Shown: positions 1-13,261, counted from the first letter of the stretch. The stretch is DNA of 64,000 nt from Lampris incognitus (GCF_029633865.1 NC_079223.1:7540686-7604685), one strand, 5' to 3'. Numbers and translations: made by a program. Notes: a model not told the origin generated them from the letters alone.

Positions 1-425
1 GACAGAAGCAGGGCCATGGAGGAAGCCTCTGGTGTCTCTGAGCACCAACAGGACTATTGGGGTCTTCTTCAGAAGACAACACAGTACAGGAAGCTGAGAC
101 AGCTCCAGCAACCCGTGTGAATCCAGTCCACCCTGCAGAGGTTTCTCTGACGAGACCGGACTGGATTTTATTGATCGTGCTGCATTTGGTTATTTCCTGT
201 AAGCCAACCCCGGTCAAATAGCAGCTGAAAACACCGCTCATGTGCTGCATGCAGGACTGAGCTGAACTCTGCTCTGAACCAAGATCAGGATTTTATTTCT
301 AACACGAGCCGTTTGGTAGACTCGTGTTTAAAGCACCGCCCCACAAGTACACACAGACACCTAAACCAAACGCTTCACTTCTGGTAGTGTCACCCTGAAC
401 TCTGTGAGCTGTGAGACCAGACGGC
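1..425. repeat. Direct duplication, copy A (pair at 16031-16447)
   Basis: This block matches 16031-16447 almost base for base in the same orientation; I count fewer than about a dozen differences by eye. Copy A starts at the window edge, so its left boundary is unseen. No coding content is recognised. It stops matching after the shared GTGAGACCA near 416-424. Confidence 0.9.
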
Positions 426-760
<335 letters not shown>

Positions 761-779
761 AAAGACACTATGAGTGTGT

Positions 780-990
780 GTGTGGTTAGCACGGTCGCCT
801 CCCAGCAAGAAGGTCCTGGGTTTGAGCCCCGGGGTAGTCCAACCTTGGGGGTCATCCCGGGTCGTCCTCTGTGTGGAGTTTGCATGTTCTCCCCGTGTCT
901 GTGTGGGTTTCCTCCGGGTGCTCCGGTTTCCTCCCACAGTCCAAAGACATGTAGGTCAGGTGGATCACCTGTACTAAACTGTCCCTAGGG
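780..990 (+). mobile_element. tRNA-headed SINE with V-SINE-like core, truncated
   Basis: It begins in a tRNA-like head (GGTTAGCACGGTCGCCTC, then a B-box-like GGTTTGAGCCCC). The core follows, with GTGTGGAGTTTGCATGTTCT and TCCCACAGTCCAAAGACATG, a segment shared with zebrafish DANA/V-SINEs as I recall them. Other copies lie at about 12694, 24632, 36422, 39153, 44207 and 58107. The 3' part (GGATAAGCGG tail) is missing here. Confidence 0.8.
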
Positions 991-1454
991 CAGCTTTTTC
1001 CCTCTGTTGTAACCGTGTGAGAAGACTCCTCCTACCAGCACCTTCGGCATCTCGAGTGAAGGTCTCCGCTATCTAAGTAAGTTAGGGGTTAATACTGGAT
1101 TGATAGATTACTCAACCAATCAGGTTTTGCATGTGTAGCGGATGGGCGTATTCTTTTATACGTGCCCAGCGTCATAGGGCCTTCACTGCATACAGCCTAC
1201 GTGACCAATTGTGCAGCCAATCAGCAGCAGCGCCTAGGTCTGTGGTTGAAACCGTTGTGGTTGCATTCTGCAGCGCATCGCGGTAGTTGGTGGCTAATGT
1301 TAGCTAGCGTTTGTGTTTTTGATTTAGTTAGCTAAGCTAGCTAGCTAGCCGTGAATGAGAATAGTGTCTCAAGGAGAACTCATGAATGATGTAGTGGCAG
1401 ATTTATTAGTCACACCATTTTGAAGACGTATGCGCGGCATTTCACTTGTTTAGC
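991..1454. other. Intergenic, nothing recognised
   Basis: No gene, SINE head or transposase is recognisable. There is a small GCTAGC-rich stretch near 1330-1350. It may belong to the hAT remnant that follows. Confidence 0.4.
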
Positions 1455-1676
1455 TGTGACAGTCCCGTTTTCCACGGCATCTGTTGAAAGGACATTTTCA
1501 GCACTTAAGAATAAAAACGTATTCCGGGAATACAACGGGACAGACACGACCCACAGCATTGGCCTCCATTGCCAAAGGACATTCTGATGGATTTAGAAGC
1601 CAAAGGAGTGCTCTATGACCGTGTGATCAACCGTTTCATCCAGAAAGAAAGGAGAATGGATTTTGTCTTCAAATAG
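1455..1676 (+). pseudogene. hAT transposase C-terminal remnant
   Basis: Reading the + strand shows the hAT dimerisation-domain signature: VPFSTASVERTFSALK is followed, after a frameshift, by DILMDLEAKGVLYDRVIN and then QKERRMDFVFK and a stop at about 1675. This matches the C-terminal hATC region of vertebrate hAT transposases of the GTF2IRD2/ZMYM type. Only the last ~70 residues remain, and they are out of frame with each other, so this is a dead fragment. Confidence 0.65.
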
Positions 1677-2104
1677 ACAACACTGGTGAGTCAAATGTAT
1701 TTTTTTGTACAGTTAGTTGATTTGCTTAATGTTTGATTGTTTTTATGCTCAGTGGCCCGGCTGGGACGTGTTTGTTGAGTTTCTTGATAGCATAATATGC
1801 CCAGCTTGATGATGGTGATGATTGTGATAACCACTTTTGCGACTTAAACATTGCAGCATGGCGATATGACGGTTGTCTTTGGGTAATTATGAGGAGGTGA
1901 CGTCTCACCGAAGGCCTAGGTCTGAAATGCACGGTCCGCTACTGATATACACATATATATATATAACTTTGTTAAAAGAAACACTCAATGGTAGGGAAAG
2001 TGCTCAACAAATAAGGAGCAAACTAATCCAGTGAGTCAAGTAAATTCTTTATGAGACAGTACAAGCCTGTTTCATGCTGTAAGCAATGATCAGCTGTCTA
2101 CAAG
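1677..2104. other. Intergenic, nothing recognised
   Basis: AT-rich sequence between a hAT remnant and LINE fragments; a short (AT)n lies at 1950-1963. Confidence 0.4.
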
Positions 2105-3482
2105 GGTACAAAAACTTCAAACTATCGGCCGATAACCCTTTTCTCTACAACATGGAAGATCCTGTCAGGCATCATAGCAGCTAAGCTGCATGGACACGAG
2201 TCTACACGAGCGAAACTCAGAAAGGAACTGAGAACAACACCAGAGGGTCAAAGCATCAGCTACTGGTTGACAGAGCAGTCACCTAAGACTCTATAAGACC
2301 AGACAGACCAACCTTGAAGGCAAAAACACCTATGTCAGAATGTTGTTTATTGACCATAGCTCTGCATTTAATACAATTTTACCATCTAAATTGGTGTTAA
2401 AGCTTAGGGACCTTGGTCTTTGTAATTCCATCTGTGAGTGGTCATATGTCTTTCTGACAGGCAGACCTCAGACAGTTGAAAGCAGGTACCAGCTACTCAT
2501 CTACCATAGTTCTCCACAGAGGAGCACCGCAGGATTGTTACCTTAGTCCCTTATTCTAGTTTGTTCACACATGACTGTGTTGCCAAACATCATAACAACA
2601 TAGTGAAATTCGCAGGTGACACCGCGGTAATTGGACTGATAAATTACAACAATGAAGATGCCTATAGGAAGGAGGTGAGGGACCTATCCATATGTTGTCA
2701 AGATAACAACCTTTCCCTAAATGTTCAGAAAACAAAGGAGATAATTGTTGATTTCAGGAAGTCCAAAACAGTTCAGTCACCAGTTTACATCAACGGTGTC
2801 CCTGTTGAAATTGTGAAGAACCTCAGATTTTTAGGCATTCAGATCTCGGACTCCCTCTCCTGGTCTCTAAACACCAGTTGTGTCATTAAGAAGGCACAAC
2901 AGAGACGATACTTTCTGAGACGTCTTAAAAATTTCAGAATGTCCGCAAAAACTCTGGTAAGTTTCTATCAGACAACCATAGAGAGCATCCTTACTGGAAG
3001 CATACTGGTGTGGTTTGGCAACCTGACTGAACAGGACCACAAACAAATGAGAAGGATAGTAAAAATGACTAAACAAATTCATAGGAACAGCACAGCCACA
3101 ACTTCGGGATATTTACACCACCGGTTGCAGAAGGAAGGCCCTAAGTATGATGAAGGACACCAGCTACCCGGCACATGGTCTGTTCTCCTCCTTCCCTCAG
3201 GACAGCGCTTACAGAGCATCAGAGCTTGGACCAGCTGCCTGAAACACATTTTTTACCCCCAGGCAGTCAGAATAATGAACAGTAGGCACCTTACATAGCT
3301 TCAGTGATTTATTATTTTGTGGGATTTCTGATTTCTTATTTATTGTTTTTTTTCTATTGTTTATTATTTCCTTATATACAGTTTTAAGGGCTGAAAGAGC
3401 CAGGGCATACACATTTCATTGCACTTGAAGGTACGTGGTACTTTCTGTATGTATATGACAATAAAGTAAAACTTGAACTTCA
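2105..3482 (+). pseudogene. Decayed LINE reverse transcriptase (CR1/Rex1-like), chimeric 5' part
   Basis: 2340-3298 encodes a non-LTR reverse transcriptase in two frames. Visible are [11 protein letters not shown] (RT block A region), VKFAGDTAVIGL (catalytic YADD/FADD box, here with a Gly), NVQKTKEIIVDFR and the downstream FYQTTIESILTG motif. The 3' tail is ATGACAATAAAGTAAAACTT. The segment 2105-2300 reads like an RT of a different family (YRPITLFSTTWKILSGII), suggesting a chimeric junction. Several frame breaks and the altered FADD box mean it is inactive. Confidence 0.8.
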
Positions 3483-3741
3483 ACACACGAGATTTTTGCC
3501 CTTAACAAAATAGAAACAGTGCTTTTCTCTTCACAACGCCCTTCAAGCCCCAAACATTCAATGAACCAAACGGCATTTCAACATTTACCATTAACACTAG
3601 AACAAAACAAAAATATGAACTGCAAGTGTAACACTTGTTTAATCAATCCACTCAGTAACTGGATGAACCATAGCCTTTGGATAGCACCCCATCATCCCAT
3701 TAATAATTTCCCCACTATATCACAGACAAAAGCATATGACT
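3483..3741. other. Intergenic, nothing recognised
   Basis: No coding or repeat signature identified in this AT-rich spacer. Confidence 0.4.
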
Positions 3742-4260
3742 TCACCTGCCATCTCCAATCCAACGTCCTCTGACGTATCCATAAGGACCCCGAAGGGAAG
3801 CTACTTTTCCAGCCCGCCTCGCTTGTTCATTTTGAGGCCACAGCCTTCTCCTTTCTTCCCAATCCTGCTGTGGTAGCGCTTCAGCAAAACAAATGCCTTT
3901 ATCCTTGCAGACTCGGAGAGTCTTTGCTCCGTCGCCAGACCTCGTCCTCCACCTGCCTTTGGCCAAACAGAATGAGCATGTTCCTCTTGTCCATCCTTCT
4001 TCCAACTCCATGCACAGTGTCAGCTGCTTCTTCCATGACTCCATATCCGGGACAATCTTACCAAGGATCTGGATGACTTGCACTCTGATGTCTTCATCTT
4101 TTTTTTCCCCTTCCAAGCCTTTGATTTCGGAGACACCACCTCGTTCCGTATCTTTCTTGTTCTCTAACTCTCCTGAAGTTCGCTGTTCTCTTTGCATAGT
4201 TGGTTGTCCAAGTCTTCGACTTTCTTTTCGCATTCGTTCGCCTCTTCCGTGTTGAACTGG
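3742..4260 (-). pseudogene. L1-type ORF1 (RNA-binding) remnant
   Basis: The - strand reads an open frame of 163 codons with a charged, probably coiled-coil N-terminal part (EQRTSGELENKKDTE) and a C-terminal stretch resembling fish L1 ORF1 proteins (CKDKGICFAEALPQQDWEER...WPQNEQARRAGK). No ORF2 follows in the expected direction, so it is an isolated fragment. The family assignment rests on overall pattern, not on a catalytic motif. Confidence 0.45.
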
Positions 4261-4294
4261 ACTACCTTCGTTAAGCTAGTGCAAACTACTAATG

Positions 4295-4412
4295 AGACAC
4301 GTTAGCCCCTAGCTAACGGGTCTGACCCTTTAGCCGAGCGGTTAGTGATGTCGCCTTGTGGCGCAGTACACCCCGTATCGAATCCCGCACCAAGCAAGAA
4401 AATAACCGGTTG
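4295..4412 (+). mobile_element. Short tRNA-like SINE (copies at 28345 and 30808)
   Basis: It contains AGCCGAGCGGTTAGTG (A-box-like) and GTATCGAATCCCGCAC (B-box-like), and ends AAAATAACCGGTT. The same unit recurs in lhcgr introns 4 and 7. The separation and sequence fit a tRNA-derived SINE rather than a functional tRNA. Confidence 0.6.
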
Positions 4413-4984
4413 CACTACTGTGTCTTGTCTGCTTGCTTAAGTCGGCCAGCTGCTCATCCACTCTTAGCATAGCTTAGCATAGCCTCCAGTATAGTCTAAT
4501 CAGAGACTCCAGCACTCTCACCGCTGTCTTGGGACTTCTTTTCCACAGACATCTTGCTTGGTGTTGGGGGTGCCGACTTGTCTCTGCGCGTCCTCTTATA
4601 TAGCAGAGAGTTATGTGCATTACGTAGTCCTGCTCCTCTTCTCGACCGTCGTCTTTTGGTCCAACATTAGGCGACGTTTTCTGTCTTGTTGAGATCCAGT
4701 TTTAATTTGGCAGGTTCGATCAGATTAGATGGGAAAATCGTCCACTTCGGAGTAAATGTTGGGACCAGTTTTAACGAGCACCACAAGACGCAACCGCTCA
4801 ACCCGCCATTTTACCTCCCTCGTGCCCAACCCGTTGCAGAAAGTCGGAAACCCGATTTGTTCAAAGCACGCGCGAAAATGCGTCTATTTCCTGTCACCGC
4901 ATGGATTCTCTTGCCTTATAAAAAAAGAAAAAAGATGCGTGTCCTAGCAACCCGTGTCGATCTGGCGCCCTTTCCAAAGTCCCA
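4413..4984. other. Intergenic, nothing recognised
   Basis: No gene or repeat family recognised. The open frame at 4686-4991 lacks any family signature. Confidence 0.4.
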
Positions 4985-5245
4985 CAATTAAGCGTTATCA
5001 ATCCCAGGGCACTTCTAAGCAAGACACGCCCCGCGTAGCATTCAAGCGCTAGGATTGGCCAGTACTCGTTGCCTCCGTTGGTTGGATTGGTTAAGGTTAG
5101 GGTTAGGGCGGGGTTAGGGTTAAGGTTAGCTAATCAGAGGCAGAGTAGGGGCGGGTCTTCCTAGAATCCTAGCGCCTGGATGCTACGCGGGGCGTGTCTT
5201 GCCTAAAAGTGCCGTGGGATTCCTAATAACGCCACAACTACGCAT
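4985..5245. repeat. Imperfect palindrome with telomere-like GGTTAGGG core
   Basis: Left arm (GCACTTCTAAGCAAGACACG...CTAGGATTGGCC) and right arm (CAGAGTAGGGGCGGG...GGGGCGTGTCTTGCC) are inverted relative to each other around 5090-5135, which holds GGTTAAGGTTAGGGTTAGGG-type sequence. A related unit lies at 33435-33580. It is probably a non-autonomous foldback element. Confidence 0.65.
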
Positions 5246-5382
5246 GCGTTGGTCCGCTCGTGGTCCTGAGAGCGGAAATGAAAGGGGTGGCCAAAAACAG
5301 TGCTACAATAATTCAATGTCACAATAATTTCTGATAGTAACTGACAATGACAATGAATGGGCACACAGTGTATGCATTACTG

Positions 5383-6112
5383 CAGCGTTTCTCAACCGGG
5401 GGTCCGCGGACCCCTAGTGGTCCGTGGTGTAATTGCAAGGGGTCCGTGAAAATAAAATATCTTTAAAAAAAAGATCCTATGACATTTATAGAAATAGGAT
5501 TATTTTACTCAAATGTGACTGAGACCTTTATCTACCTAAACGATAAAGGGTAACAGGACTTTTTTCTCTAATTACATCTGTTTCACAAGTGTAATTTATT
5601 GTATTTTAATAAGAGATCTCGCTCCCGTTTGCATTGTTAAAAGTTACTGCATAAAAATTCTGTTGTTACATATATCTGAAAGTTACTGAATACATATTCT
5701 GTGTTGTTACATATATCTGAAAGTTACTGAATACATATTCTGTTTTGTTACATATATCTGAAAGTTACTGAATACATATTCTGTTTTGTTACATATATCT
5801 GAAAGTTACTGCATAAGAATTCTGTTTTGTTACATATATCTGAAAGTTACTGAATACATATTCTGTTTTGTTACATATATCTGAAAGTTACTTCATAAGA
5901 ATTCTGTTTTGTTAACTATATCTAAGTTACAACTGAAAGCTCTTATTTTTGCCCCAAAGAGTGAATAAATGCTATAATGCAATTTAAAATGCAGTTTCTA
6001 CTGTTTCTATCAAATTGCAACCCCCCCTCCCCCAAGATCAGGTGGAGGGGTCCTCAGGATAGATCAAAAATACGCAGGGGGTCCAGCACCCCACAAAGGT
6101 TGAGAACCACTG
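5383..6112. mobile_element. Non-autonomous hAT element (MITE), complete
   Basis: The ends are CAGCGTTTCTCAACC and GGTTGAGAACCACTG (hAT/Charlie-like inverted ends). They are flanked by a perfect 8-bp target duplication CATTACTG at 5375-5382 and 6113-6120. The interior has about six copies of a 41-bp tandem unit (5660-5935) containing TTACATATATCTGAAAG. There is no transposase. A second, 3'-truncated copy lies at 60494-61192. Confidence 0.93.
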
Positions 6113-6120
6113 CATTACTG

Positions 6121-6769
6121 GATAGTGTTTTGAGGAAAATAAAACGTTTGCCTTCAAGTCTTTGTCCCTCAACCAAAATGTTCAAAATTCAAATTTTAGT
6201 CTGAGACTCGAAACCCAGGAGGGCTTTGAATAATGTGCAAAGATTTTACTCAAAAAGAAAGAAAAAAAAACATTTGCAAAAGATCCAAATCTGTAGGAAG
6301 CCCTCACACCATATTGAAGTAAGCCAGCTCCCACGAAGCTCCAACCAAGCACGTGTCCCATTTTCATACCATTTATTATTCTTTAGCTCTGGATCAGAAT
6401 GAATAAGTGATCAAAGAACAGCTGGTTCCTAAAGTTGGAATCCAAAGCAAAAGAAAAAAATAAAATAAAATCCCAGCCCAGCTCATATATTGGAAAGGTG
6501 CTTTCTGACACCTGTTGACCAAAATGGAGAACTACAACTGCATGAGACGAGGACTTGATGAGCGAATGTTTCAAAGCGCCTCGTCAAACGTGGCCGTAGA
6601 AGAGATGTTAAGATAGGACAGTGAATGTGACGCCAGCCCGGGCCCGCCATGAAGGGGTTAATGTTCTGAGCGCATTAATGCTGAGATACCCAAGGACCCC
6701 GTGCATTCCTGCCTCGATAAGGTGTCAGGAGCACTGGCCCGTCCACAAGTGTGTGCGTGTGAATGCGTA
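6121..6769. other. Intergenic, nothing recognised
   Basis: No gene signature or known repeat seen. Confidence 0.4.
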
Positions 6770-6799
6770 AGTTAGTGAGAGACAGACAGGGAGAGAGGG

Positions 6800-6897
<98 letters not shown>

Positions 6898-6984
6898 CAG
6901 ACAGAGAGAGAGAGCTACAGAGATGGAGACAGAGAGAGAGATAGAGAGAGAGATAGAGAGATGGAGAGAGAGAGAGATGGAGAC

Positions 6985-7017
<33 letters not shown>

Positions 7018-7045
7018 GATGGAGACAGAGAGAGAGAGAGAGCGA
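6770..7045. repeat. (GA)n microsatellite, about 275 bp
   Basis: Nearly pure GA from 6806 to 6890, then GA interrupted by TGGAGACAGA units. The long open frames across it on both strands (RERE, SLSL) are repeat artefacts. Confidence 0.95.
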
Positions 7046-7780
<735 letters not shown>

Positions 7781-7781
7781 T

Positions 7782-8425
7782 TGATGCATGCTCAATAATC
7801 CAGGGAAGAAAATCACAGAAAGTCGAATCTGCTCATCTGGATACAAGATTCAAGACGTGTCATTATACAAGTCCAAGAGAGTCAAATTCTTGTGTTTCGG
7901 CTCCTCAACACTGCAGCAACAATAGTAACAAAATAACAACAAAACAGAACACAAAAGCAGGGATGATAACAAATAGTGTGGTGTGTGTGTGTGTGTGTGT
8001 GATGATCCGCTGAAGACCATGGGTCAGTACCAACAATCCGGCACCAGGCTTAGTGTCTTTAATGTTCTTTGTTCCGCAGCCTGGTTGCTTGGTGGAAAAA
8101 GCTGTTCTGGAGCCTACTGGGCCGGGCTTTGAGGCTGCGGTACCGCTTGCCTGACGGTACCAGCTGGGACAGTCCGTAGTTGGGGGGCTGGGGTCTTTGA
8201 TAACCCTACGGGCTTTGCTGACACAGCGTCCGTTGTCTTTGTCCTGCATGGAGGGAAGCTCGATCCGCCGATGTCCTGGGCCATCCGCACAACCCTCTGC
8301 AGGGTTCTGCGGTTGTGGGCAGTACAGTCCCCATGCCAGGCGGGGATGCATCCAGATGCAGATCCAGATGCAGATCCAGATGCATACAATGTTTAAACGT
8401 TGTATCCAGATGAGCAGATGAACAA
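7782..8425. mobile_element. Penelope-type repeat fragment interrupted by a LINE 3' piece
   Basis: 7782-7860 carries the TCTTGATGCATGCTCAATAA ... GGATAC motif shared with the repeats at 44074, 48850 and 60355; 8390-8418 carries the inverted GTTGTATCCAGATGAGCAG end. Between them, 8010-8350 on the - strand is the C-terminal end of a CR1/Rex1-like LINE ORF (SKARRVIKDPS is readable) followed by a GATCCAGATGCA triplet repeat. Confidence 0.6.
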
Positions 8426-8859
8426 AAAAAAGAAAGAAAGAAAAACATTTGTTACTCTTTCAACACACAGAAAGTGCCTGTGCGGGTGTAATTTGTGGTT
8501 CTATGGATTCCTACCTCACAATTAGGACCCGGATGTAGGACTGCTTGTCACTGCAGTACTCAGCACTGCTGCATCTGGTGTGCACCGAAACACTGTGGGG
8601 CTAAACAGCTTGATCGCAAGCGACCAAATTCAAAAATTGGGTTCAGTGAAGGTGATAATGTGTTGACGCTGACTCGAAGGACAACGTACAGGGGTTTTAC
8701 AGTCACGAGCTGGACAACCACCGAGGGACCGCCTGGTAAGGGATAAAACAAGAGACTCTCAGATCCAGATTATGTTTTCAACGCAGCCAGTCACCATAGA
8801 TGACACACTGGCATGTGTTGTGCCCCACTCGTAAAAATGTCTCTATATGGAGGCACAAC
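8426..8859. other. Intergenic, nothing recognised
   Basis: No gene or family signature found. Confidence 0.4.
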
Positions 8860-9485
8860 ATGTGAAGAGCAGTGGGCACCATGGCGGCTACCGCCACTTC
8901 CAGGTTCGCTTGCTGTGCCGTGCTGCATGTGCTTTGTCCATTGATGGCGGCGTGAACTCACGTTTGCAGCCGCCTCACCCAGTACCGTCAATGCAGTGTC
9001 TTTGTCTGCATCTGCGTCTGGGTTTGTGTCTTCGGCTGGGGCAGTTTGGTCAGCCATGTCCTGTGGGCCCAGGGACCATGGCCCTGCCCGGAGCTGTAAC
9101 TGAAGAGGAAACACAGAGGGCGGTCTGACAGGACGCGGAAGTGGGGCAGGCTAAGCTAACTGCTAGCCCATGCAGACCGGCAGCTCCGATAAGACCGAGG
9201 GCGGTCTGGCGGCGGCCTCGCCTAGCCTTGACTGTGGTGTTTTTGGTGTCGTCGTGGGGAGTGCGGGGAGGTGTGTCAAGGGTGTCTGGCTGAAAGAGCT
9301 GGCGTTGGATCGGCTGGGGGGAGCACGGTCTGCTGCGTCCTGTGGGCCCAAGGACCACAGCCCCTGCCTGGAGCTGCGCCCAAAGAGGAAGCACTGAGAG
9401 CGGTTTGACAGGACGCGGAAGCGGGGCAGGCTAAGCTAACTGTTAGCCCATGCAGACCAGCAGTTCCGACAGTCATCCTGGTGTA
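8860..9485. repeat. Tandem ~290-bp monomers, LINE-5'UTR-like (second locus at 47110)
   Basis: Two monomers start near 9045 and 9335. Each contains CTGTGGGCCCA, GACAGGACGCGGAAG and GGGGCAGGCTAAGCTAACTG, and both end in AGCCCATGCAGACC. A preceding segment shares the GCCTCACCCAGTA..CAATGCAGTGTCTTTGTC block with 47140-47180, where the locus opens AAGATGGCGGCG. The arrangement resembles promoter monomers of L1-type LINEs, but no ORF follows, so this is only a suggestion. Confidence 0.55.
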
Positions 9486-9594
9486 GCGGGCATAATAAGC
9501 CACGCCTCGTATGGGTAGTAATAGTACTTATTTACCTTGAAAGATTAGGTTAATGAAGGGATCTGGGTCCCCATTCCCAATGCAATTAGTCTCA
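9486..9594. other. Short spacer with inverted GAGACTAATT
   Basis: Contains AATTAGTCTCAGTACCTGAG, a short perfect hairpin; no other content. Confidence 0.4.
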
Positions 9595-10995
9595 GTACCT
9601 GAGACTAATTGCTCTGCGAGAGCAAACTCTCTCTCCTGATACTCCTGGACCTGTCAGCTGCGTTCGACACAGTGAACCACCAGATCCTCCTCTCTACCCT
9701 CGAAGGGCTGGGTGTCACAGGCTCTGCACTCTCAATGTTTGCAACCTACCTGATGGGTCGCTCCTACCAGGTGACATGGACGGGATCTGTGTCGGAGCCT
9801 CGCAGACTGACTACAGGCGTTTCACAGGGTTCGGTTCTGGGTCCTCTCCTTTTCTCCCTGTAAACGACATCCCTGGGTTCTGTTATTCGCTCGCATGACT
9901 TCTCTTACCATTGTTATGCCGATGACACCCAGCTGATCTTGTCCTTTCCTCCCTCTGACACATAAGTAGAGACATGCATTGCTGCGTGCTTGACTGACAT
10001 CTTGGAGTGGATGGCGACACACCACCTGAAGCTCAATGTGGACAAGACAGAGCTGATGTTCCTCCCGGGGAAAGGTTGCCCGCACCGAGACCTGGCCATC
10101 ACCATTGACAACACCGTGGTGACACTAACTCGGACTGTGAGGAATCTGGGTGTGATCCTGGATGACAAACTGTCGTTTGCTGCAAACGTTGCATTGGTTG
10201 CTCCCTCCTGCAGATTTCTCCTCTACAACATCAGGAGGATTCGCCCATTCCTCACCGACGAGACCGCACAGGTGCTCATCCAGGCTCTGGTCATCTCCCG
10301 GCTGGACTACAGCAACTCCCTCCTTGCTGGTGCCCAGGCGTCGGCCATCAGACCTCTGGAGCTTGTTCAGAAAGCTGCAGCTTGTCTGGTGTTCAACCGC
10401 CCTAAGTTCTCCCACACAACTCCCCTTCTCATGTCCCTACACTGGCTCCCAGTAGCTGCTCGCATCCAGTTTAAGACTCTGGTGCTAGCCTACAGGGCAG
10501 TGAAAGGAACAGCTCCTTCATATCTCCAGGCCACGGTCAAGTCCTACACCCCCGCCCGACCACTTCGCTCTGCTGCCTCAGGACGCCTGGTTGCCCCGTC
10601 GCTCAGAGGCCCCATGCTGCCGATCGACCCGGTCACGGCTCTTTTCTGTCCTGGCCCCACAGTGGTGGAATCAACTCCCCACTGATGTCAGGACAGCGGA
10701 GTCGCTGCCCATCTTTTGGTGCAGGTTGAAAATTCACCTCTTTAAGAACTACTACCCTGTTACTTGTTCTTAGCACTTATTGTATTCACTCATTACAACA
10801 ACAACACAACAATCTCTTTCTTGCACTTTTACTTTAGCACTGGTTTTGTTCTTAGATGCTTGTTTAGATGCACTTATGACCTCTGATGACTAGTAGTTCT
10901 CCTGATTTCCTACGTTAAATGCACTTATTATAAGTCGCTTTGGATAAAAGCGTCAGCTAAATGACTGTAATGTAATGTAATGTAATGTAATGTAA
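9595..10995 (+). pseudogene. L2-type LINE, 5'-truncated, near-complete RT 3' half
   Basis: The reverse transcriptase reads [33 protein letters not shown], then after a frameshift near 9860 YADDTQL (catalytic box intact), TELMFLPGK and SRLDYSNSLLAG. It continues to QLPTDVRTAESLPIFWCRLKIHLF. The 3' end is the L2-type stem GCTTTGGATAAAAGCGTCAG followed by TAATG repeats at 10970-10994. Frameshifts near 9860 and 10680 and the 5' truncation make it inactive, but it is much less decayed than the LINE at 2105. Confidence 0.9.
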
Positions 10996-12693
10996 CTACG
11001 TGGGTAAGTATGTCGATGCCTATCCTGCTGAACAGAGTGGTTAGTGCGTTACACCCTATAAGATATCGTGGGGTGGGCTTCACGCTAAGTTATCTGACAC
11101 GGCGGTCCCTGACGTGTAGAGTGCATGCTGTGCTATGGGTCCAACTCAGCATAACCCTCCCCCCCATGAACCAACAGGACAGTTGAGACGCCCCTACTCC
11201 AAGGTAAGTACACAACTCCAAAATACTTATAAACCCTCAGGTAAGTATTGTAATAAGCCCTAAACTCCAAACACAGTAAAGACGAATTAACAAGCAACAA
11301 CAGTTCAGTATTAACTGAATGTAATACTATAGGATGACAATAGCAAAAAAATAAAATGCAAAAAAAAACAACAACATAGAGTTTGACTTTCTTTGTATAC
11401 ACAGTATCTCTTGGTACACACAATGTCAACACAACCTCAAATGAGAAACTCACGCTAAGTGTTGAGCATCAAAACCAATGAATGTTCAAACATAAACAGT
11501 TCAGTTGGTTTTTTAACAGTCTAGTAACGAGTAATAACGGAACTGACACAAATACCAGTCTGATGGATCCTGGGCACGAGATGAGCCGCTGGAGAGACGC
11601 CTGTACGGCAGGGCAAACCACGTGACGTGCGTGTAGTCTACGTGACTCACTGTAGACGTTAGATGGCGCCAACGGCAATGCAATGCGTCCAACGTTCACA
11701 CTGCTCTTGAAACAACTTTCACTCAGGCAGCAAATCTCCCGCCACAAAACCAAAAAACCACGACTGTCCTCCGAGTCCTCTTCTCGGCATCCAACAGTTC
11801 ACCCGAACGCACTGAGAACTAACGAGCCACTAGGACCAGTGAGCTAGCTAGCTTCACTGACACATAGACTAACGTTAGCACTATAGGCTAATCCAGTACG
11901 GTACTAAGCTAGTGCTGGAGAGTCCAATCACACTAACGTGTACTGATGTCTGCCTAGAATCCTCTTCGTGCCTCATGCACACTACAACAAAGGCAAATGT
12001 TCCTCTGAAACTCACGGCACCGACGAAGCACCGACGTCCCCGTCCTCAGCCCAGGACCATGTCAAACACTCCACTGCTAGTCGAGGGGATTCATGCTAGC
12101 TGGTGGCCACTCGCAGCCTCCAAGCAGGGCACCTTCTCCGACGCACCCCGGGAAACACGAATCCGTCCCAGAGGATTCTGGGAGACGGTAACACGTTCAC
12201 TCCACGTTCACTCACTCCTGTTGGGTTGTGTTGTCCTGTGTTACTCTGCGCTGTGCCTCATTGTGCAGCGTTGCACTGCATTGTGTGTTGCATTGTGTGT
12301 TGCACTGTGTGTTGCGTTTTTCTGTGTTGTGTCTTGCTGCGTTAACGCACACACCTTCCGGTGCAGCGGCTTCACATCCATCCTTGTCCCCGCGTGTGTG
12401 TGTGTGCGTGCGTGTGTGTGTATGTGTGTTTATCAGCAGGACACCGGCAGGTCAACAGCGACCCACCAAGAGGTGAGAAAATCTCCCAGAAGAGGAACGT
12501 GTAATGAGACTGCACACATGGTATGAATGTGACATAACAGTGTACTACACAAAGGACACACTCTGTCAGGAAGACACATCAGAGGTCGTAATTGGGGTGG
12601 ACGGTCTCACTTTACTGGTCGCCAGTGCTGGATTTGTGCTGGCCGGGGTGGAAATGATCAATCTTGGTTTTGTTTTCTCTTGCTTTGTTATTT
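10996..12693. other. Intergenic, no gene recognised
   Basis: Open frames such as 11912-12526 show no family signature and are low-complexity (Cys/Val from TGTG runs, with a (GT)n at 12392-12430). I see no exon with a convincing splice context and no SINE head. Confidence 0.45.
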
Positions 12694-12807
12694 CTATCCA
12701 TCCATCCATCCATTATCCTACACAGGGTCGCTGGGATGCTGGGGCCTATCCCAGCAGTCATTGGGCGGCAGGCGGGGAGCCACCCAGGACAGGCCGCCAT
12801 CACAGGG

Positions 12808-12844
<37 letters not shown>

Positions 12845-13150
12845 TCACACCTAGGGACAATTTAATACAGGATGTTGTGTTGCTGTAAAGCCCCTTGAGG
12901 CAAGTTTGTAATTTGTGATATTGGGCTACACAAATAAAACTGACTTGACTTGACTTGGTACGGCCGAGTCACCTGACCTACATGTCTTTGGACTGTGGGA
13001 GGAAACCCACGCAGACAGGGGGAGAACATGCAAACTCCACACAGAAGACGACCCGGGACGACCCCCAAGGTTGGACCATCCCGGGGCTCGAACCCAGGAC
13101 CTTCTTGCTGTGAGGCGACTGCGGCGACCACTGCACCACCGTGCCACTAC
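12694..13150 (-). mobile_element. V-SINE-like element carrying an 89-bp LINE-tail insertion
   Basis: Reading the - strand gives the tRNA-like head at 13150, the conserved core, and the tail ending at the CCATCCATCCAT run (12696-12712), with (CA)n at 12809-12839. The core is interrupted at about 12869-12957 by sequence ending AATAAAACTGACTTGACTTG, the 3' tail of a LINE. The flanking short duplication is TAC. Confidence 0.8.
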
Positions 13151-13261
13151 ACATCATACTACTACGTGATTACACTGCTATGTAGACAAATTCCCACACC
13201 TCACATTTGCACTGGTAACTATTACACAAAAACTGTAATACCACTATTACAACAACGATGA

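Noticed and set aside
4320-4400. tRNA gene candidate (A and B boxes)
   Set aside because: The same sequence recurs at 28345 and 30808 as a dispersed unit, and no clean cloverleaf was found; treated as SINE. The heads of the other SINEs were rejected as tRNAs for the same reason.
5093-5135. Interstitial telomere
   Set aside because: Only a few degenerate GGTTAGGG units, embedded in a palindromic element with a second copy; too short to call telomeric.
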